Assembly (NCBI GenBank): GCA_937894055.1
Contig: CALDHQ010000311.1
Coordinates: forward strand, 1-5,766
Source of the DNA: an uncultured Polymorphobacter sp.
GTDB taxonomy: Bacteria > Pseudomonadota > Alphaproteobacteria > Sphingomonadales > Sphingomonadaceae
Length of the DNA: 5,766 nt
Reading direction: 5' to 3'
Each line of letters begins with the position of its first letter. Positions within the stretch are counted from its first letter, which is position 1. A model generated the notes under the pieces. That model saw only the letters and a program-made list of their open reading frames with translations, made no database searches and had not been told where the DNA came from. Below, one piece after another: positions 1-5,766 of the stretch. Both the position numbers and the translations under genes were made by a program.

Positions 1-184
1 CGACGATGGCGGTGACCAGCCCCTTGTCGGGCGAGGCGCCGCTGGCGATGCCGAGCGCCATGGCGAGCGGCAGCGCGACGATGGCGACAGTCAGCCCGGC
101 GAGCGCATCGGTACGCAGTTCGGCGACGCCGTAGCCGTCCTTCAATACGCTGAACAGCTTGGGCGTCCAGCGCGCCGCGGTCAT
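1..184 (-). CDS. SulP-family inorganic anion transporter, N-terminal fragment
   Basis: Only the first 61 codons are present; the gene continues past the left edge. The product begins [19 protein letters not shown], and residues 26-36 ([11 protein letters not shown]) match the start of SulP (SLC26-like) permeases, where this segment leads into the first membrane helix. Residues about 29-50 form a hydrophobic span ([14 protein letters not shown]), and the following [11 protein letters not shown] also fits the family. SulP proteins are inner-membrane carriers of sulfate, bicarbonate or other anions, often with a C-terminal STAS domain. Here the substrate cannot be told. The start ATG (184-182) overlaps the stop of the upstream [2Fe-2S] gene as ATGA, which fixes the start and implies translational coupling. 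The family call is fairly secure from the N-terminus; the substrate is open. Confidence 0.82.
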   Translation of the reverse strand, partial: MTAARWTPKLFSVLKDGYGVAELRTDALAGLTVAIVALPLAMALGIASGASPDKGLVTAIV

Positions 185-735
185 TCTGCGTCGCGCGCTG
201 GGTTGGGGTTGAGCGCCGGCGTCCGGCGCGCAGCTTCGGACAACGTCGTGTCGGGGGCGGGTGCGGCGGCGATGACGCTACCGGCGGTCAGGCTGGCGGC
301 GGCGCGGTGGATCGCCTTGCGGATGCGCGGATAGGTGCCGCAGCGGCACAGGTTGGTGATCGCGGCGTCGATATCGGCGTCGGTCGGGTTGGGGTTGGTC
401 TTGAGCAGCGCCACCGTCGCCATGATCATGCCCGATTGGCAATACCCGCATTGCGGCACCTGCTCGGCAATCCACGCCTGCTGGACGGGGTCCGAACGGT
501 CATCCGACAGGCCTTCGATGGTGGTGACCAGCGTGCCTTCGATGGCGCCGATGCTGATCGAACACGACCGCGTCGGCACGCCGTCGATGTGGACGGTGCA
601 GGCGCCGCACAGCCCGGCGCCGCAGCCGAACTTGGTGCCGGTCAGGTTCGACGCATCGCGCAACGCCCACAGCAGCGGCGTCTCGGGATCCATCTTGTAG
701 TGCACGGGGTTGCCGTTGACGGTGAATTTGGTCAT
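181..735 (-). CDS. [2Fe-2S]-binding subunit of a molybdenum hydroxylase (IorA-like, xanthine dehydrogenase family)
   Basis: The 184-residue protein has the two-domain layout of the small Fe-S subunit of molybdenum hydroxylases (isoquinoline 1-oxidoreductase alpha, aldehyde or CO dehydrogenase small subunit). The N-terminal plant-ferredoxin-like domain has cluster ligands C38, C43, C46 and C58 ([11 protein letters not shown] and TRSC). The helical C-terminal domain has C96, C99, C130 and C132 (QCGYCQSGM and [11 protein letters not shown]), so all eight Cys for two [2Fe-2S] clusters are present. Such subunits pass electrons from the molybdopterin large subunit to an acceptor. Residues about 150-184 form an Ala/Pro-rich tail beyond the usual core. 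The start at 735 is chosen because [11 protein letters not shown] matches the family N-terminus; the frame stays open upstream but is antisense to the next gene. The ribosome-binding site is weak. No large subunit is adjacent: downstream is SulP and upstream is a divergent crotonase. The substrate is unknown. Confidence 0.9.
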   Translation of the reverse strand: MTKFTVNGNPVHYKMDPETPLLWALRDASNLTGTKFGCGAGLCGACTVHIDGVPTRSCSISIGAIEGTLVTTIEGLSDDRSDPVQQAWIAEQVPQCGYCQSGMIMATVALLKTNPNPTDADIDAAITNLCRCGTYPRIRKAIHRAAASLTAGSVIAAAPAPDTTLSEAARRTPALNPNPARDAE

Positions 736-765
736 GGGGAAGCTATTAGACCGGGGAGAGACCGA
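736..765. promoter_or_regulatory. Short divergent intergenic region
   Basis: Only 30 bp separate the start codons of the minus-strand [2Fe-2S] gene and the plus-strand crotonase gene, so promoters for both must lie here or inside the neighbouring coding regions. Reading leftwards, TAATAG lies about 6 bp before the minus-strand ATG and could be a -10 element for a nearly leaderless transcript. Reading rightwards, TTGACG (716-721) is a possible -35, but no -10 lies at normal spacing. Nothing here is strong enough to name a promoter. Confidence 0.3.
753..758 (+). promoter_or_regulatory. Ribosome binding site of the crotonase gene
   Basis: GGGGAG lies 7 nt before the ATG at 766. It supports this start over the much longer open frame that extends upstream opposite the [2Fe-2S] gene. 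Confidence 0.6.
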
Positions 766-1590
766 ATGGAATTGCAGACTTTGAGCCTGACCGTCGAAGA
801 CGGCATCGCCCGCGTGACGATGATCCGCGCCGCCGAGCTCAACACGATGAACCGGGCGTTCTGGACCGAGCTGATCACCGTGTTCGAAGCGATCGACGCC
901 GATACCAGCGTCCGCGCCGTGGTCATCGCCTCGACCGGCAAGCATTTCTCCGCCGGTCTCGACCTCAAGATGGCCGCCGGTTCGCTCGGCGGCGGTGGCG
1001 ACAGCAGCGATCTCGGCCGCGCCCGCGAATCGTTCCGTCGCCACGTCAAGCACATGCAGGACACTTTCACCGTCGTTGACCGCTGCCGCGTGCCGGTCAT
1101 CGCGGTGGTGCAGGGCGGTTGCATCGGCGGCGGCGTCGATTTCGTCACCGCCTGCGACATGCGGGTCGGCACCGCCGACTGCTTCTTCACCATCCAGGAA
1201 ATCAACATCGCCATCGTCGCCGACGTCGGCACGCTGCAGCGCATCCCGTATCTGCTGCCGCAAGGCCTGATTCGCGAACTCTGCTACACCGGCCGCCGTT
1301 TCCCGGCCGCCGAGGCGGCGCAATACGGCTTCCTCAACAAGGTTGCCGACAGCCATGAAGCCGCGATCGAAGCCGGCATGGCGATGGCGCGCGAGATTGC
1401 CGGCAAGTCGCCGCTGGCGATCACCGGCATCAAGCAGGTGCTGAACGCCGGCCGCGACATGACCATCGACCAGGGGCTGGAGTATGTCGCGGTGTGGAAT
1501 GCCGGCATGCTGCAGGGCGACGATGTCAAGAATGCGGTGACCGCACAGACCAGCCGCAGCGTCGCAAAGTTCGCTGATCTCAAGGCGTAG
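766..1590 (+). CDS. Crotonase-family enzyme, probable delta3,5-delta2,4-dienoyl-CoA isomerase (ECH1-like)
   Basis: The 274-residue protein has the crotonase fold: oxyanion-hole elements FSAGLDL (61-67) and GGCIGGGVD (117-125), then the acyl-CoA-binding and trimerisation regions, at normal family length. It resembles the ECH1 isomerase more than plain enoyl-CoA hydratase. D125 follows the GGG loop, and E145 and D153 are eight residues apart (QE...VADVGTLQR), matching the three acidic residues of rat ECH1 (Asp176, Glu196, Asp204). Near the C-terminus, [12 protein letters not shown] (239-250) also matches ECH1. That enzyme isomerises 3,5-dienoyl-CoA to 2,4-dienoyl-CoA so that fatty acids with odd-numbered double bonds can complete beta-oxidation; in bacteria it would be cytosolic. 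The ATG at 766 has a GGGGAG 7 nt upstream. The gene stands alone, divergent from the [2Fe-2S] gene and 197 bp ahead of coxB, so no operon partner hints at the substrate. The crotonase fold is near certain; the isomerase call is inference from the triad. Confidence 0.88.
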   Translation: MELQTLSLTVEDGIARVTMIRAAELNTMNRAFWTELITVFEAIDADTSVRAVVIASTGKHFSAGLDLKMAAGSLGGGGDSSDLGRARESFRRHVKHMQDTFTVVDRCRVPVIAVVQGGCIGGGVDFVTACDMRVGTADCFFTIQEINIAIVADVGTLQRIPYLLPQGLIRELCYTGRRFPAAEAAQYGFLNKVADSHEAAIEAGMAMAREIAGKSPLAITGIKQVLNAGRDMTIDQGLEYVAVWNAGMLQGDDVKNAVTAQTSRSVAKFADLKA

Positions 1591-1653
1591 CGGTCCGACG
1601 GGCGGGGGCTGGCATGGGGCATTGTCGCCACAAGGCGCAAAAAATGCATGCCC

Positions 1654-1670
1654 ACCGCCCCTGCGGCGGT
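1654..1670 (+). repeat. Short GC-rich inverted repeat after the crotonase gene
   Basis: ACCGCC and GGCGGT form a perfect 6-bp stem around a 5-nt loop, 64 bp after the crotonase stop. No T-run follows on the plus strand, so it is not a standard intrinsic terminator. It might aid 3'-end stability or be chance in GC-rich DNA. Confidence 0.3.
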
Positions 1671-1678
1671 CTGGACGC

Positions 1679-1708
1679 TTGTCGAAGCGCGCAGGCCGCG
1701 CCTATAAG
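1679..1708 (+). promoter_or_regulatory. Candidate sigma-70-type promoter of the cox operon
   Basis: TTGTCG (1679-1684) and TATAAG (1703-1708) are separated by 18 bp, close to the housekeeping sigma factor consensus. It is the only AT-rich -10-like element in the gap. Transcription would start near 1715, giving a leader of about 73 nt before coxB. The spacer contains an inverted repeat GCGCG/CGCGC (1687-1701), which could be a regulator site or just base composition. This is by-eye matching only. Confidence 0.4.
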
Positions 1709-1722
1709 CCGCCAACTTCCCT

Positions 1723-1738
1723 TCCGGCACCTGCCGGA
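1723..1738 (+). repeat. Near-perfect palindrome in the coxB leader
   Basis: TCCGGCA and TGCCGGA are perfect 7-bp inverted arms separated by two bases. The 2-nt loop is too tight for a good RNA hairpin, so a dimeric-regulator DNA site just downstream of the predicted transcription start is at least as likely. No T-run follows it. The binding partner is unknown. Confidence 0.4.
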
Positions 1739-1749
1739 TTACACTACCC

Positions 1750-1768
1750 CTCCGGCCTAAAGTCGGAG
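1750..1768 (+). repeat. Hairpin immediately upstream of coxB
   Basis: CTCCGGC and GTCGGAG can pair over 7 bp (one G-U) around loop CTAAA. The structure ends 19 nt before the ATG at 1788 and contains the only GGAG (1765-1768) upstream of an alternative TTG start at 1773. It could modulate coxB translation, but may be chance. Confidence 0.3.
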
Positions 1769-1787
1769 CCATTTGAACTTCGGGGGT

Positions 1788-2843
1788 ATGATGCGCGTAC
1801 TGAAACAACTGGCTGCCGGAACCGGCGCCGCCATCGCAAGCTTCGCCGCCAGCGGCGCGGCCTGGGCGCAGGAAGCCGCCGCCACCGCGACGGCTGCGGC
1901 GACCACGGCGGCTGTCAATGTGGCTGCTGCGGTGCCGCCGACGGCGCCTGTGGCGGGCATCGGCCAGCCGTCGGGCGCACGCGGCGTGCAGACACAGTTT
2001 ACGCCGATTGGCGAAGAAGGCGCGGCGATGCTCAACGGCATCCTCAATCCGCTGATCATCGGCATTTCGATCTTCGTGATCATTCTGCTGCTGTGGACGA
2101 TCTTCCGTTACCGCGCTGCGGCCAACCCCGTCGCCTCGCGCAATTCGCACAATACGCTGCTTGAAGTGGCATGGACACTGGTGCCGGTGCTGATCCTCGT
2201 CTGGGTCGCGGTGCCGTCGTTCCGGCTGCTCGCCAACCAGTATGATCCGCCCAAGGCCGAACTGACCATCAAGGCGACCGGCCACCAATGGTATTGGGAA
2301 TATGAATATCCCGACAATGGCGGCTTCAGCTTCGATGCCATCGCGCTGACGCAGGACGAAGCTACCAAGGCCAACCTGCCGTACCTGCTGGAAACCGACA
2401 ACCGCGTCGTCGTGCCGGTCGGCACCACCGTCAAGATGCTGGTGACGGCAGCCGACGTCATCCACGCCTGGTCGATCCCGTCGTTCTGGGTACAGATGGA
2501 CGGCGTCCCCGGCCGCATCAACGAAACCTGGTTCAAGGCGACCAAGGAAGGCGTGTTCTACGGCCAGTGCAACCAGCTCTGCGGCACGCGCCACGGTTTT
2601 ATGCCGATCACTGTCGAAGTCGTCTCGAAGGAGAAGTTCGCACAGTGGGTCGCCGCCAAGCAGAAGGAAAACGGCATCACGCCCGAAGCGCCGGCCGCTG
2701 AAGCCGCCGCCGGTGCTGCTGCCGTGGCTGCCGATACCGCAACCGCAACCGCAGTGGGTGGCCCCGCCGCCCCGGCGCCCGAAGCGCCTGCGACTGCCGA
2801 AGTAACGCCCGCACCGGCCGCCGCGCCGGCCGCGACCAACTAA
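1788..2843 (+). CDS. coxB: Cytochrome c oxidase subunit II (CuA subunit, aa3-type)
   Basis: The 351-residue protein accepts electrons from cytochrome c at the periplasmic CuA centre and passes them to subunit I. A signal peptide ends at AWA/Q (about 27/28), then come an Ala-rich linker (to about 55), two membrane helices (about 85-107 and 127-145) and the cupredoxin domain. GHQWYW (165-170) holds the electron-entry Trp W168, and E126 matches the K-pathway entry Glu. CuA ligands are H226, C261, C265, H269 and M272. Odd point: the usual CxExC Glu is Gln (CNQLC, Q263, codon 2574-2576). That residue gives CuA its backbone carbonyl, but its carboxylate normally binds Mg/Mn. Residues 298-351 are an Ala/Pro tail with no counterpart in the core family. 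Start: ATG 1788; ATG 1791 and TTG 1773 are also possible, and GGGGG (1782-1786) would suit 1791 better. It is the first gene of the operon, 12 bp before coxA. Confidence 0.97.
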   Translation: MMRVLKQLAAGTGAAIASFAASGAAWAQEAAATATAAATTAAVNVAAAVPPTAPVAGIGQPSGARGVQTQFTPIGEEGAAMLNGILNPLIIGISIFVIILLLWTIFRYRAAANPVASRNSHNTLLEVAWTLVPVLILVWVAVPSFRLLANQYDPPKAELTIKATGHQWYWEYEYPDNGGFSFDAIALTQDEATKANLPYLLETDNRVVVPVGTTVKMLVTAADVIHAWSIPSFWVQMDGVPGRINETWFKATKEGVFYGQCNQLCGTRHGFMPITVEVVSKEKFAQWVAAKQKENGITPEAPAAEAAAGAAAVAADTATATAVGGPAAPAPEAPATAEVTPAPAAAPAATN

Positions 2844-2855
2844 GAGGACCCGATC

Positions 2856-4511
2856 ATGGCAACCGAGCACGCGCTTGACGCCCATGGCCACGCCCACGAC
2901 CATGGCCATGACGATCACCCGACGCTGAGCTTCGCGCAGCGCTGGCTGTTTTCGACCAACCACAAGGATATCGGCACGCTGTATCTGATCTTCGCGGTGT
3001 TCGCGGGGATCATCGGCGGCGCGATTTCGGGCATCATGCGCCTTGAACTCGCGCATCCCGGCATCCAGTGGCTGACCTGGTTCACGCAGGGCAACCTCGA
3101 CGCATCCTACCATCTGTGGAACGTCTTCATCACCGGCCACGGCCTGATCATGGTGTTCTTCATGGTCATGCCCGCGATGATCGGCGGCTTCGGCAACTGG
3201 TTCGTGCCGATCATGATCGGCGCGCCCGACATGGCGTTCCCGCGCATGAACAACATCTCGTTCTGGCTGCTGGTGCCGTCGTTCCTGCTGCTGCTCGGTT
3301 CGATGTTCGTGCCCGGCGTGCCCGGCTTCAACGGTGCCGGTACCGGCTGGACGGTGTATCCGCCGCTCGCCACCTCGGGTCACCCGGGGCCGGCGGTCGA
3401 CATGGCGATCCTGTCGCTGCACCTTGCCGGTGCCTCGTCGATCCTCGGCGCCATCAACTTCATCACCACCATCTTCAACATGCGCGCGCCGGGGATGACC
3501 CTGCACAAAATGCCGCTGTTCGTGTGGTCGGTGCTGGTCACCGCGTTCCTGCTGCTGCTGTCGCTGCCGGTGCTCGCCGGTGCCATCACCATGCTGCTGA
3601 CCGACCGCAACTTCGGCACGACGTTCTTCGCGCCCGAAGGCGGCGGTGACCCGATCCTGTACCAGCATCTGTTCTGGTTCTTCGGCCACCCCGAAGTCTA
3701 CATCATGATTTTGCCGGGCTTCGGCATCATCAGCCAGATCATCTCGACCTTCTCGAAGAAGCCGGTGTTCGGCTACCTCGGCATGGCCTACGCGATGGTC
3801 GCCATCGGCTTCGTCGGCTTCGTCGTCTGGGCCCACCACATGTTCACCAGCGGGCTGAGCGTCGATACCAAGTTCTACTTCACCGCAGCCACCATGATCA
3901 TCGCGGTGCCGACCGGCATCAAGATCTTCTCGTGGATCGCGACGATGTGGGGCGGTTCGATCAGCTTCGAGCTGCCGATGATCTGGGCGATCGGCTTCAT
4001 CATCATGTTCACCATCGGTGGCGTGACCGGTGTCGTGCTCGCCAACGCCGGCATCGATACCTACATGCACAACACCTATTACGTCGTGGCGCATTTCCAC
4101 TACGTGCTGTCGCTGGGTGCGGTGTTCGCGCTGTTCGCCGGTTTCTACTACTGGTTCGGCAAGATGTCGGGTCGCCAGCTCAACAAGACGCTCGGCCACC
4201 TGCACTTCTGGATTTTCACGATCGGCGTCAACTTCCTGTTCTTCCCGCAGCACTTCCTGGGGCAGGACGGCATGCCGCGCCGCATTCCCGACTATCCGGC
4301 GGCCTATGCCACCTACAACCTGATCTCGAGCTACGGCTATGCGATCATGGCGTTCGGCATGGTGTTCTTCTTCATCAATGTCATCTGGTCGCTCGCGGCC
4401 GGCAAGAAGGTCGGCGACAACTATTGGGGCGAAGGCGCCAATACGCTCGAATGGACGCTGTCGTCGCCGCCGCCGTTCCACCAGTTCGAGACCGTGCCGA
4501 TCATCAAGTGA
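2856..4511 (+). CDS. coxA: Cytochrome c oxidase subunit I (haem a, haem a3-CuB, aa3-type)
   Basis: The 551-residue, 12-helix catalytic subunit reduces O2 to water and pumps protons across the inner membrane. Haem a ligands are H95 (TGHGL) and H415; the haem a3 ligand is H413 (VAHFHYV). CuB ligands are H278, H327 and H328 (GHPEVY, WAHHMF), with Y282 the expected cross-linked Tyr. The D-channel has D125 and N132 and ends at E280; the K-channel Lys is K356 (TGIKIFSW). R475-R476 near the haem propionates are kept. This marks a type A1 haem-copper oxidase. Odd point: the usual HDTYYV motif is HNTYYV (H405-N406, codon 4071-4073), replacing a Mg/Mn-binding Asp by Asn. The cytoplasmic N-terminus is His-rich (seven His in residues 5-21). 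The start at 2856 has AGAGG 8 nt upstream, just after the coxB stop. ctaB follows after 22 bp. Confidence 0.98.
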   Translation: MATEHALDAHGHAHDHGHDDHPTLSFAQRWLFSTNHKDIGTLYLIFAVFAGIIGGAISGIMRLELAHPGIQWLTWFTQGNLDASYHLWNVFITGHGLIMVFFMVMPAMIGGFGNWFVPIMIGAPDMAFPRMNNISFWLLVPSFLLLLGSMFVPGVPGFNGAGTGWTVYPPLATSGHPGPAVDMAILSLHLAGASSILGAINFITTIFNMRAPGMTLHKMPLFVWSVLVTAFLLLLSLPVLAGAITMLLTDRNFGTTFFAPEGGGDPILYQHLFWFFGHPEVYIMILPGFGIISQIISTFSKKPVFGYLGMAYAMVAIGFVGFVVWAHHMFTSGLSVDTKFYFTAATMIIAVPTGIKIFSWIATMWGGSISFELPMIWAIGFIIMFTIGGVTGVVLANAGIDTYMHNTYYVVAHFHYVLSLGAVFALFAGFYYWFGKMSGRQLNKTLGHLHFWIFTIGVNFLFFPQHFLGQDGMPRRIPDYPAAYATYNLISSYGYAIMAFGMVFFFINVIWSLAAGKKVGDNYWGEGANTLEWTLSSPPPFHQFETVPIIK

Positions 4512-4521
4512 TGGTCAGCGC

Positions 4522-4525
4522 AGGG
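4522..4525 (+). promoter_or_regulatory. Ribosome binding site deciding the ctaB GTG start
   Basis: AGGG lies 8 nt before the GTG at 4534. No in-frame ATG is available near the expected N-terminus. An earlier in-frame GTG (4525) overlaps this site itself, and the ATG at 4511 that overlaps the coxA stop is out of frame and stops after eight codons. Confidence 0.5.
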
Positions 4526-4533
4526 TGCCACGG

Positions 4534-5457
4534 GTGAACACGACAGATCTTCCGGCGACCAACGTCGCGGGGCTAGCTGACTGGCGCGATTACTTCGCGC
4601 TGCTCAAGCCCCGCGTCATGACGCTCGTCGTGTTCAGCGCCGCCTGCGCGATGGCCGTGGCGCCGGGGCATATCCACCCGGTCATCGGCTTCGTCGCGAT
4701 GCTGTGCGTTGCGGTCGGGGCCGGGGCCGCGGGCGCACTCAACCAATGGTATGAAGCCGATATCGATGCGCTGATGAAGCGCACCGCCAATCGCCCGCTG
4801 CCGGCGGGCCGCATCGAACGCAGCGACGCGCTGGGCTTCGGCGTGCTGTTTGCCGCGGGTTCGGTGGCGATCATGGGCATTGCCGTCAACTGGCTGGCCG
4901 CGGCCATCCTGGCGGTGTCGATCCTGTTCTACGTGCTGGTCTATACCGTCGGGCTCAAGCGCCGGACGCCGCAGAACATCGTCATCGGCGGTGCGGCCGG
5001 CGCATTTCCGCCGCTGATCGGCTGGGCCGCGGTGACCGGTGACATCAGCGCGCTGCCGGTGTTGCTGTTCGCCTTAATCTTCCTGTGGACGCCGCCGCAC
5101 TTCTGGGCGCTGGCGCTGTTCATGGAGGCCGATTATTCGAAGGCCGGCGTGCCGATGCTGCCGGTGACCGATGGCCCGGTGGTGACGCGTCGCCAGATCC
5201 TGCTCTACACGCTGGTGCTCGTGCCCGTCAGCCTGCTGCCCTGGGCGCTCGGCCTGACCGGCTGGATTTACGGCGGCACCGCTGCGGTGTTCGGGCTGGG
5301 CTTCATTGCCTGCGCCGTCGCCGTCTGGCGCAATACTGCGACGCTGGCCGCCGACATGGCGCCCGAAAAGCGCATGTTCCGCTTCTCGCTGCTGTATCTG
5401 TTCATGCTGTTCGCAGCGCTCGTGGTCGATCATTGGGTGCTGCCATGGAACGCATGA
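4534..5457 (+). CDS. ctaB: Protohaem IX farnesyltransferase (haem O synthase)
   Basis: The 307-residue inner-membrane prenyltransferase of the UbiA superfamily adds a farnesyl group to protohaem IX, giving haem O, which CtaA oxidises to the haem A used by CoxA. The first prenyl-diphosphate/Mg motif is N70-x3-E74-x-D76-x-D78, followed by [13 protein letters not shown] (81-93). The segment Y137 to P160 ([13 protein letters not shown], then [13 protein letters not shown]) and [11 protein letters not shown] (185-195) are CtaB signatures. [14 protein letters not shown] (198-211) is the second conserved polar loop. Hydrophobic spans fit the usual eight to nine helices and the length is normal. The GTG start at 4534 with AGGG upstream gives a family-like N-terminus ending in [13 protein letters not shown] (17-29). 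The ATGA stop overlap with the next gene suggests coupled translation. Confidence 0.97.
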   Translation: MNTTDLPATNVAGLADWRDYFALLKPRVMTLVVFSAACAMAVAPGHIHPVIGFVAMLCVAVGAGAAGALNQWYEADIDALMKRTANRPLPAGRIERSDALGFGVLFAAGSVAIMGIAVNWLAAAILAVSILFYVLVYTVGLKRRTPQNIVIGGAAGAFPPLIGWAAVTGDISALPVLLFALIFLWTPPHFWALALFMEADYSKAGVPMLPVTDGPVVTRRQILLYTLVLVPVSLLPWALGLTGWIYGGTAAVFGLGFIACAVAVWRNTATLAADMAPEKRMFRFSLLYLFMLFAALVVDHWVLPWNA

Positions 5458-5579
5458 CCGAAAAGCAGACCGAAGCCTTCATCGCCGCGCGCAAGTCGCG
5501 CAACCGGGCGCTCGGGCTGGTGCTCGGTGCGCTCGCGGTGCTGTTCTTCGCGATTACCGTGGTCAAGTTCGTCACATGA
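5454..5579 (+). CDS. Small single-span CoxF-like cytochrome oxidase protein
   Basis: A 41-residue protein starts with [19 protein letters not shown], basic and polar, followed by one membrane span (about 19-40) that ends at KFVT. Small proteins of this layout between ctaB and ctaG are called CoxF in alphaproteobacteria and are thought to help assemble the oxidase or accompany it; the molecular role is not settled. The identification rests on position, size and topology, not on a catalytic motif. Start ATG 5454 overlaps the ctaB stop and stop TGA 5577-5579 overlaps the ctaG start, both as ATGA. An in-frame ATG at 5445 would add three residues (MER), but the ATGA arrangement favours 5454. The basic stretch before the helix predicts the N-terminus in the cytoplasm. 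It is short enough to be missed by automated annotation. Confidence 0.8.
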   Translation: MTEKQTEAFIAARKSRNRALGLVLGALAVLFFAITVVKFVT

Positions 5580-5766
5580 GCACGTCCGCCGCCTCTGCCG
5601 TTGCACGTCGCCGCACCGGGCTGATTGCCGCAGGTCTGGCGCTCGCCATGCTGGCGCTCGCCTATGCCAGCGTGCCGCTGTACCGGCTGTTCTGCCAGGT
5701 GACCGGCTTTGGCGGCACGACGCAGCGCGTCGATGTCGCCACGCTGCCCGTCAAGGCCGATCCGTT
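5576..5766 (+). CDS. ctaG: Cytochrome c oxidase assembly protein CtaG (Cox11 type), N-terminal fragment
   Basis: The first 63 codons are present; the gene runs off the right edge. A short basic N-terminus (RRR at 11-13) is followed by one membrane helix (about 14-33) and the family signature [16 protein letters not shown] (32-47), including C40 of the FCxxTGxGG motif, which in Cox11 is one of the conserved copper-related Cys. CtaG is a membrane-anchored periplasmic copper chaperone that delivers copper to the CuB site of subunit I. The CFCF copper motif would lie beyond the edge and cannot be checked. The start ATG at 5576 overlaps the stop of the CoxF-like gene as ATGA. Its presence between assembly genes matches the aa3 oxidase encoded just upstream. 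Confidence 0.95.
   Translation, partial: MSTSAASAVARRRTGLIAAGLALAMLALAYASVPLYRLFCQVTGFGGTTQRVDVATLPVKADP

Larger units (their letters stand above)
1591..1787 (+). other. Intergenic region ahead of the cytochrome oxidase operon
   Basis: No convincing gene is seen on either strand in these 197 bp. The region holds a candidate promoter (1679-1708) and three short GC-rich inverted repeats (1654-1670, 1723-1738, 1750-1768). No repeat is followed by a T-run on the plus strand, so no intrinsic terminator for the crotonase gene is evident and read-through into coxB cannot be excluded. The first part (1591-1650) has a run of six A (1639-1644) but no other structure I can support. Confidence 0.6.

Noticed and set aside
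307..765. N-terminal extension of the crotonase on the plus strand
   Set aside because: This part is the complement of the [2Fe-2S] gene. The ATG at 766 has a good ribosome-binding site and starts at the usual family N-terminus.
736..1356. N-terminal extension of the [2Fe-2S] subunit on the minus strand
   Set aside because: The frame is open, but it is antisense to the well-supported crotonase gene, and the family N-terminus begins at MTKFTVNG (735).
1621..1670. Possible intrinsic terminator after the crotonase gene
   Set aside because: The small stems (1626-1637 and 1654-1670) are not followed by a T-run on the plus strand. The A-run at 1639-1644 lies between the stems and does not make a standard terminator on the minus strand.
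1622..2164. Plus-strand open frame across the coxB leader and 5' end
   Set aside because: It is mostly an Arg-rich out-of-frame reading of coxB, has a TTG start and shows no recognisable domain.
1284..4481. Very long antisense open frame (1065 codons) opposite coxB and coxA
   Set aside because: Its product is a low-complexity mix of His, Arg, Asp, Glu and Gly without domains, as expected for the complement of codon-biased GC-rich genes. coxB and coxA on the plus strand are certain and occupy the same bases.
4511..4537. ATG overlapping the coxA stop as a ctaB start
   Set aside because: It is out of frame with ctaB and reaches a stop after eight codons.
1..5766. CRISPR array, tRNA, rRNA, insertion sequence or attachment site
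   Set aside because: No regularly spaced repeats, RNA gene signatures, transposase motifs or terminal repeats were seen; the window is almost entirely ordinary coding sequence.

Overview
The window is GC-rich, tightly packed bacterial DNA. The best fit is an alphaproteobacterium, probably Sphingomonadales. The order coxB-coxA-ctaB-small CoxF-like protein-ctaG is typical of alphaproteobacterial aa3 oxidase operons. The Ala/Pro-rich CoxB tail and His-rich CoxA N-terminus are features I associate with sphingomonads. The family-level placement is inference, not something the sequence proves.

Left part, minus strand (1-735). A two-gene unit encodes a xanthine-dehydrogenase-family [2Fe-2S] subunit (IorA-like) followed, with a 4-bp ATGA overlap, by the N-terminus of a SulP-type anion transporter that runs off the left edge. 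No molybdopterin-binding large subunit is visible beside the Fe-S subunit. Only 30 bp separate it from the divergent plus-strand gene at 766-1590. That gene is a crotonase-fold enzyme whose three acidic residues match delta3,5-delta2,4-dienoyl-CoA isomerase (ECH1 type).

Middle (1591-1787). A 197-bp gene-free stretch holds a plausible promoter (TTGTCG-N18-TATAAG) and short inverted repeats, and leads into the respiratory operon.

Right part, plus strand (1788-5766). Cytochrome c oxidase subunit II (coxB), subunit I (coxA), haem O synthase (ctaB), a 41-residue single-span CoxF-like protein, and the start of the Cox11/CtaG copper chaperone. Gaps are 12 and 22 bp, followed by two successive 4-bp ATGA overlaps, so this is one operon. 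CtaB makes haem O, the precursor of haem A. CtaG delivers copper to CuB in CoxA. CoxB carries CuA and passes electrons from cytochrome c to CoxA. coxC and the remaining assembly genes would be expected past the right edge.

The most interesting observation is a paired change at the oxidase's non-redox Mg/Mn site. The usual subunit I His-Asp is His-Asn here (CoxA N406), and the usual subunit II Glu of the CxExC motif is Gln (CoxB Q263). Both metal-binding carboxylates are therefore replaced by amides, one in each subunit, while all haem, CuB and CuA ligands are kept.
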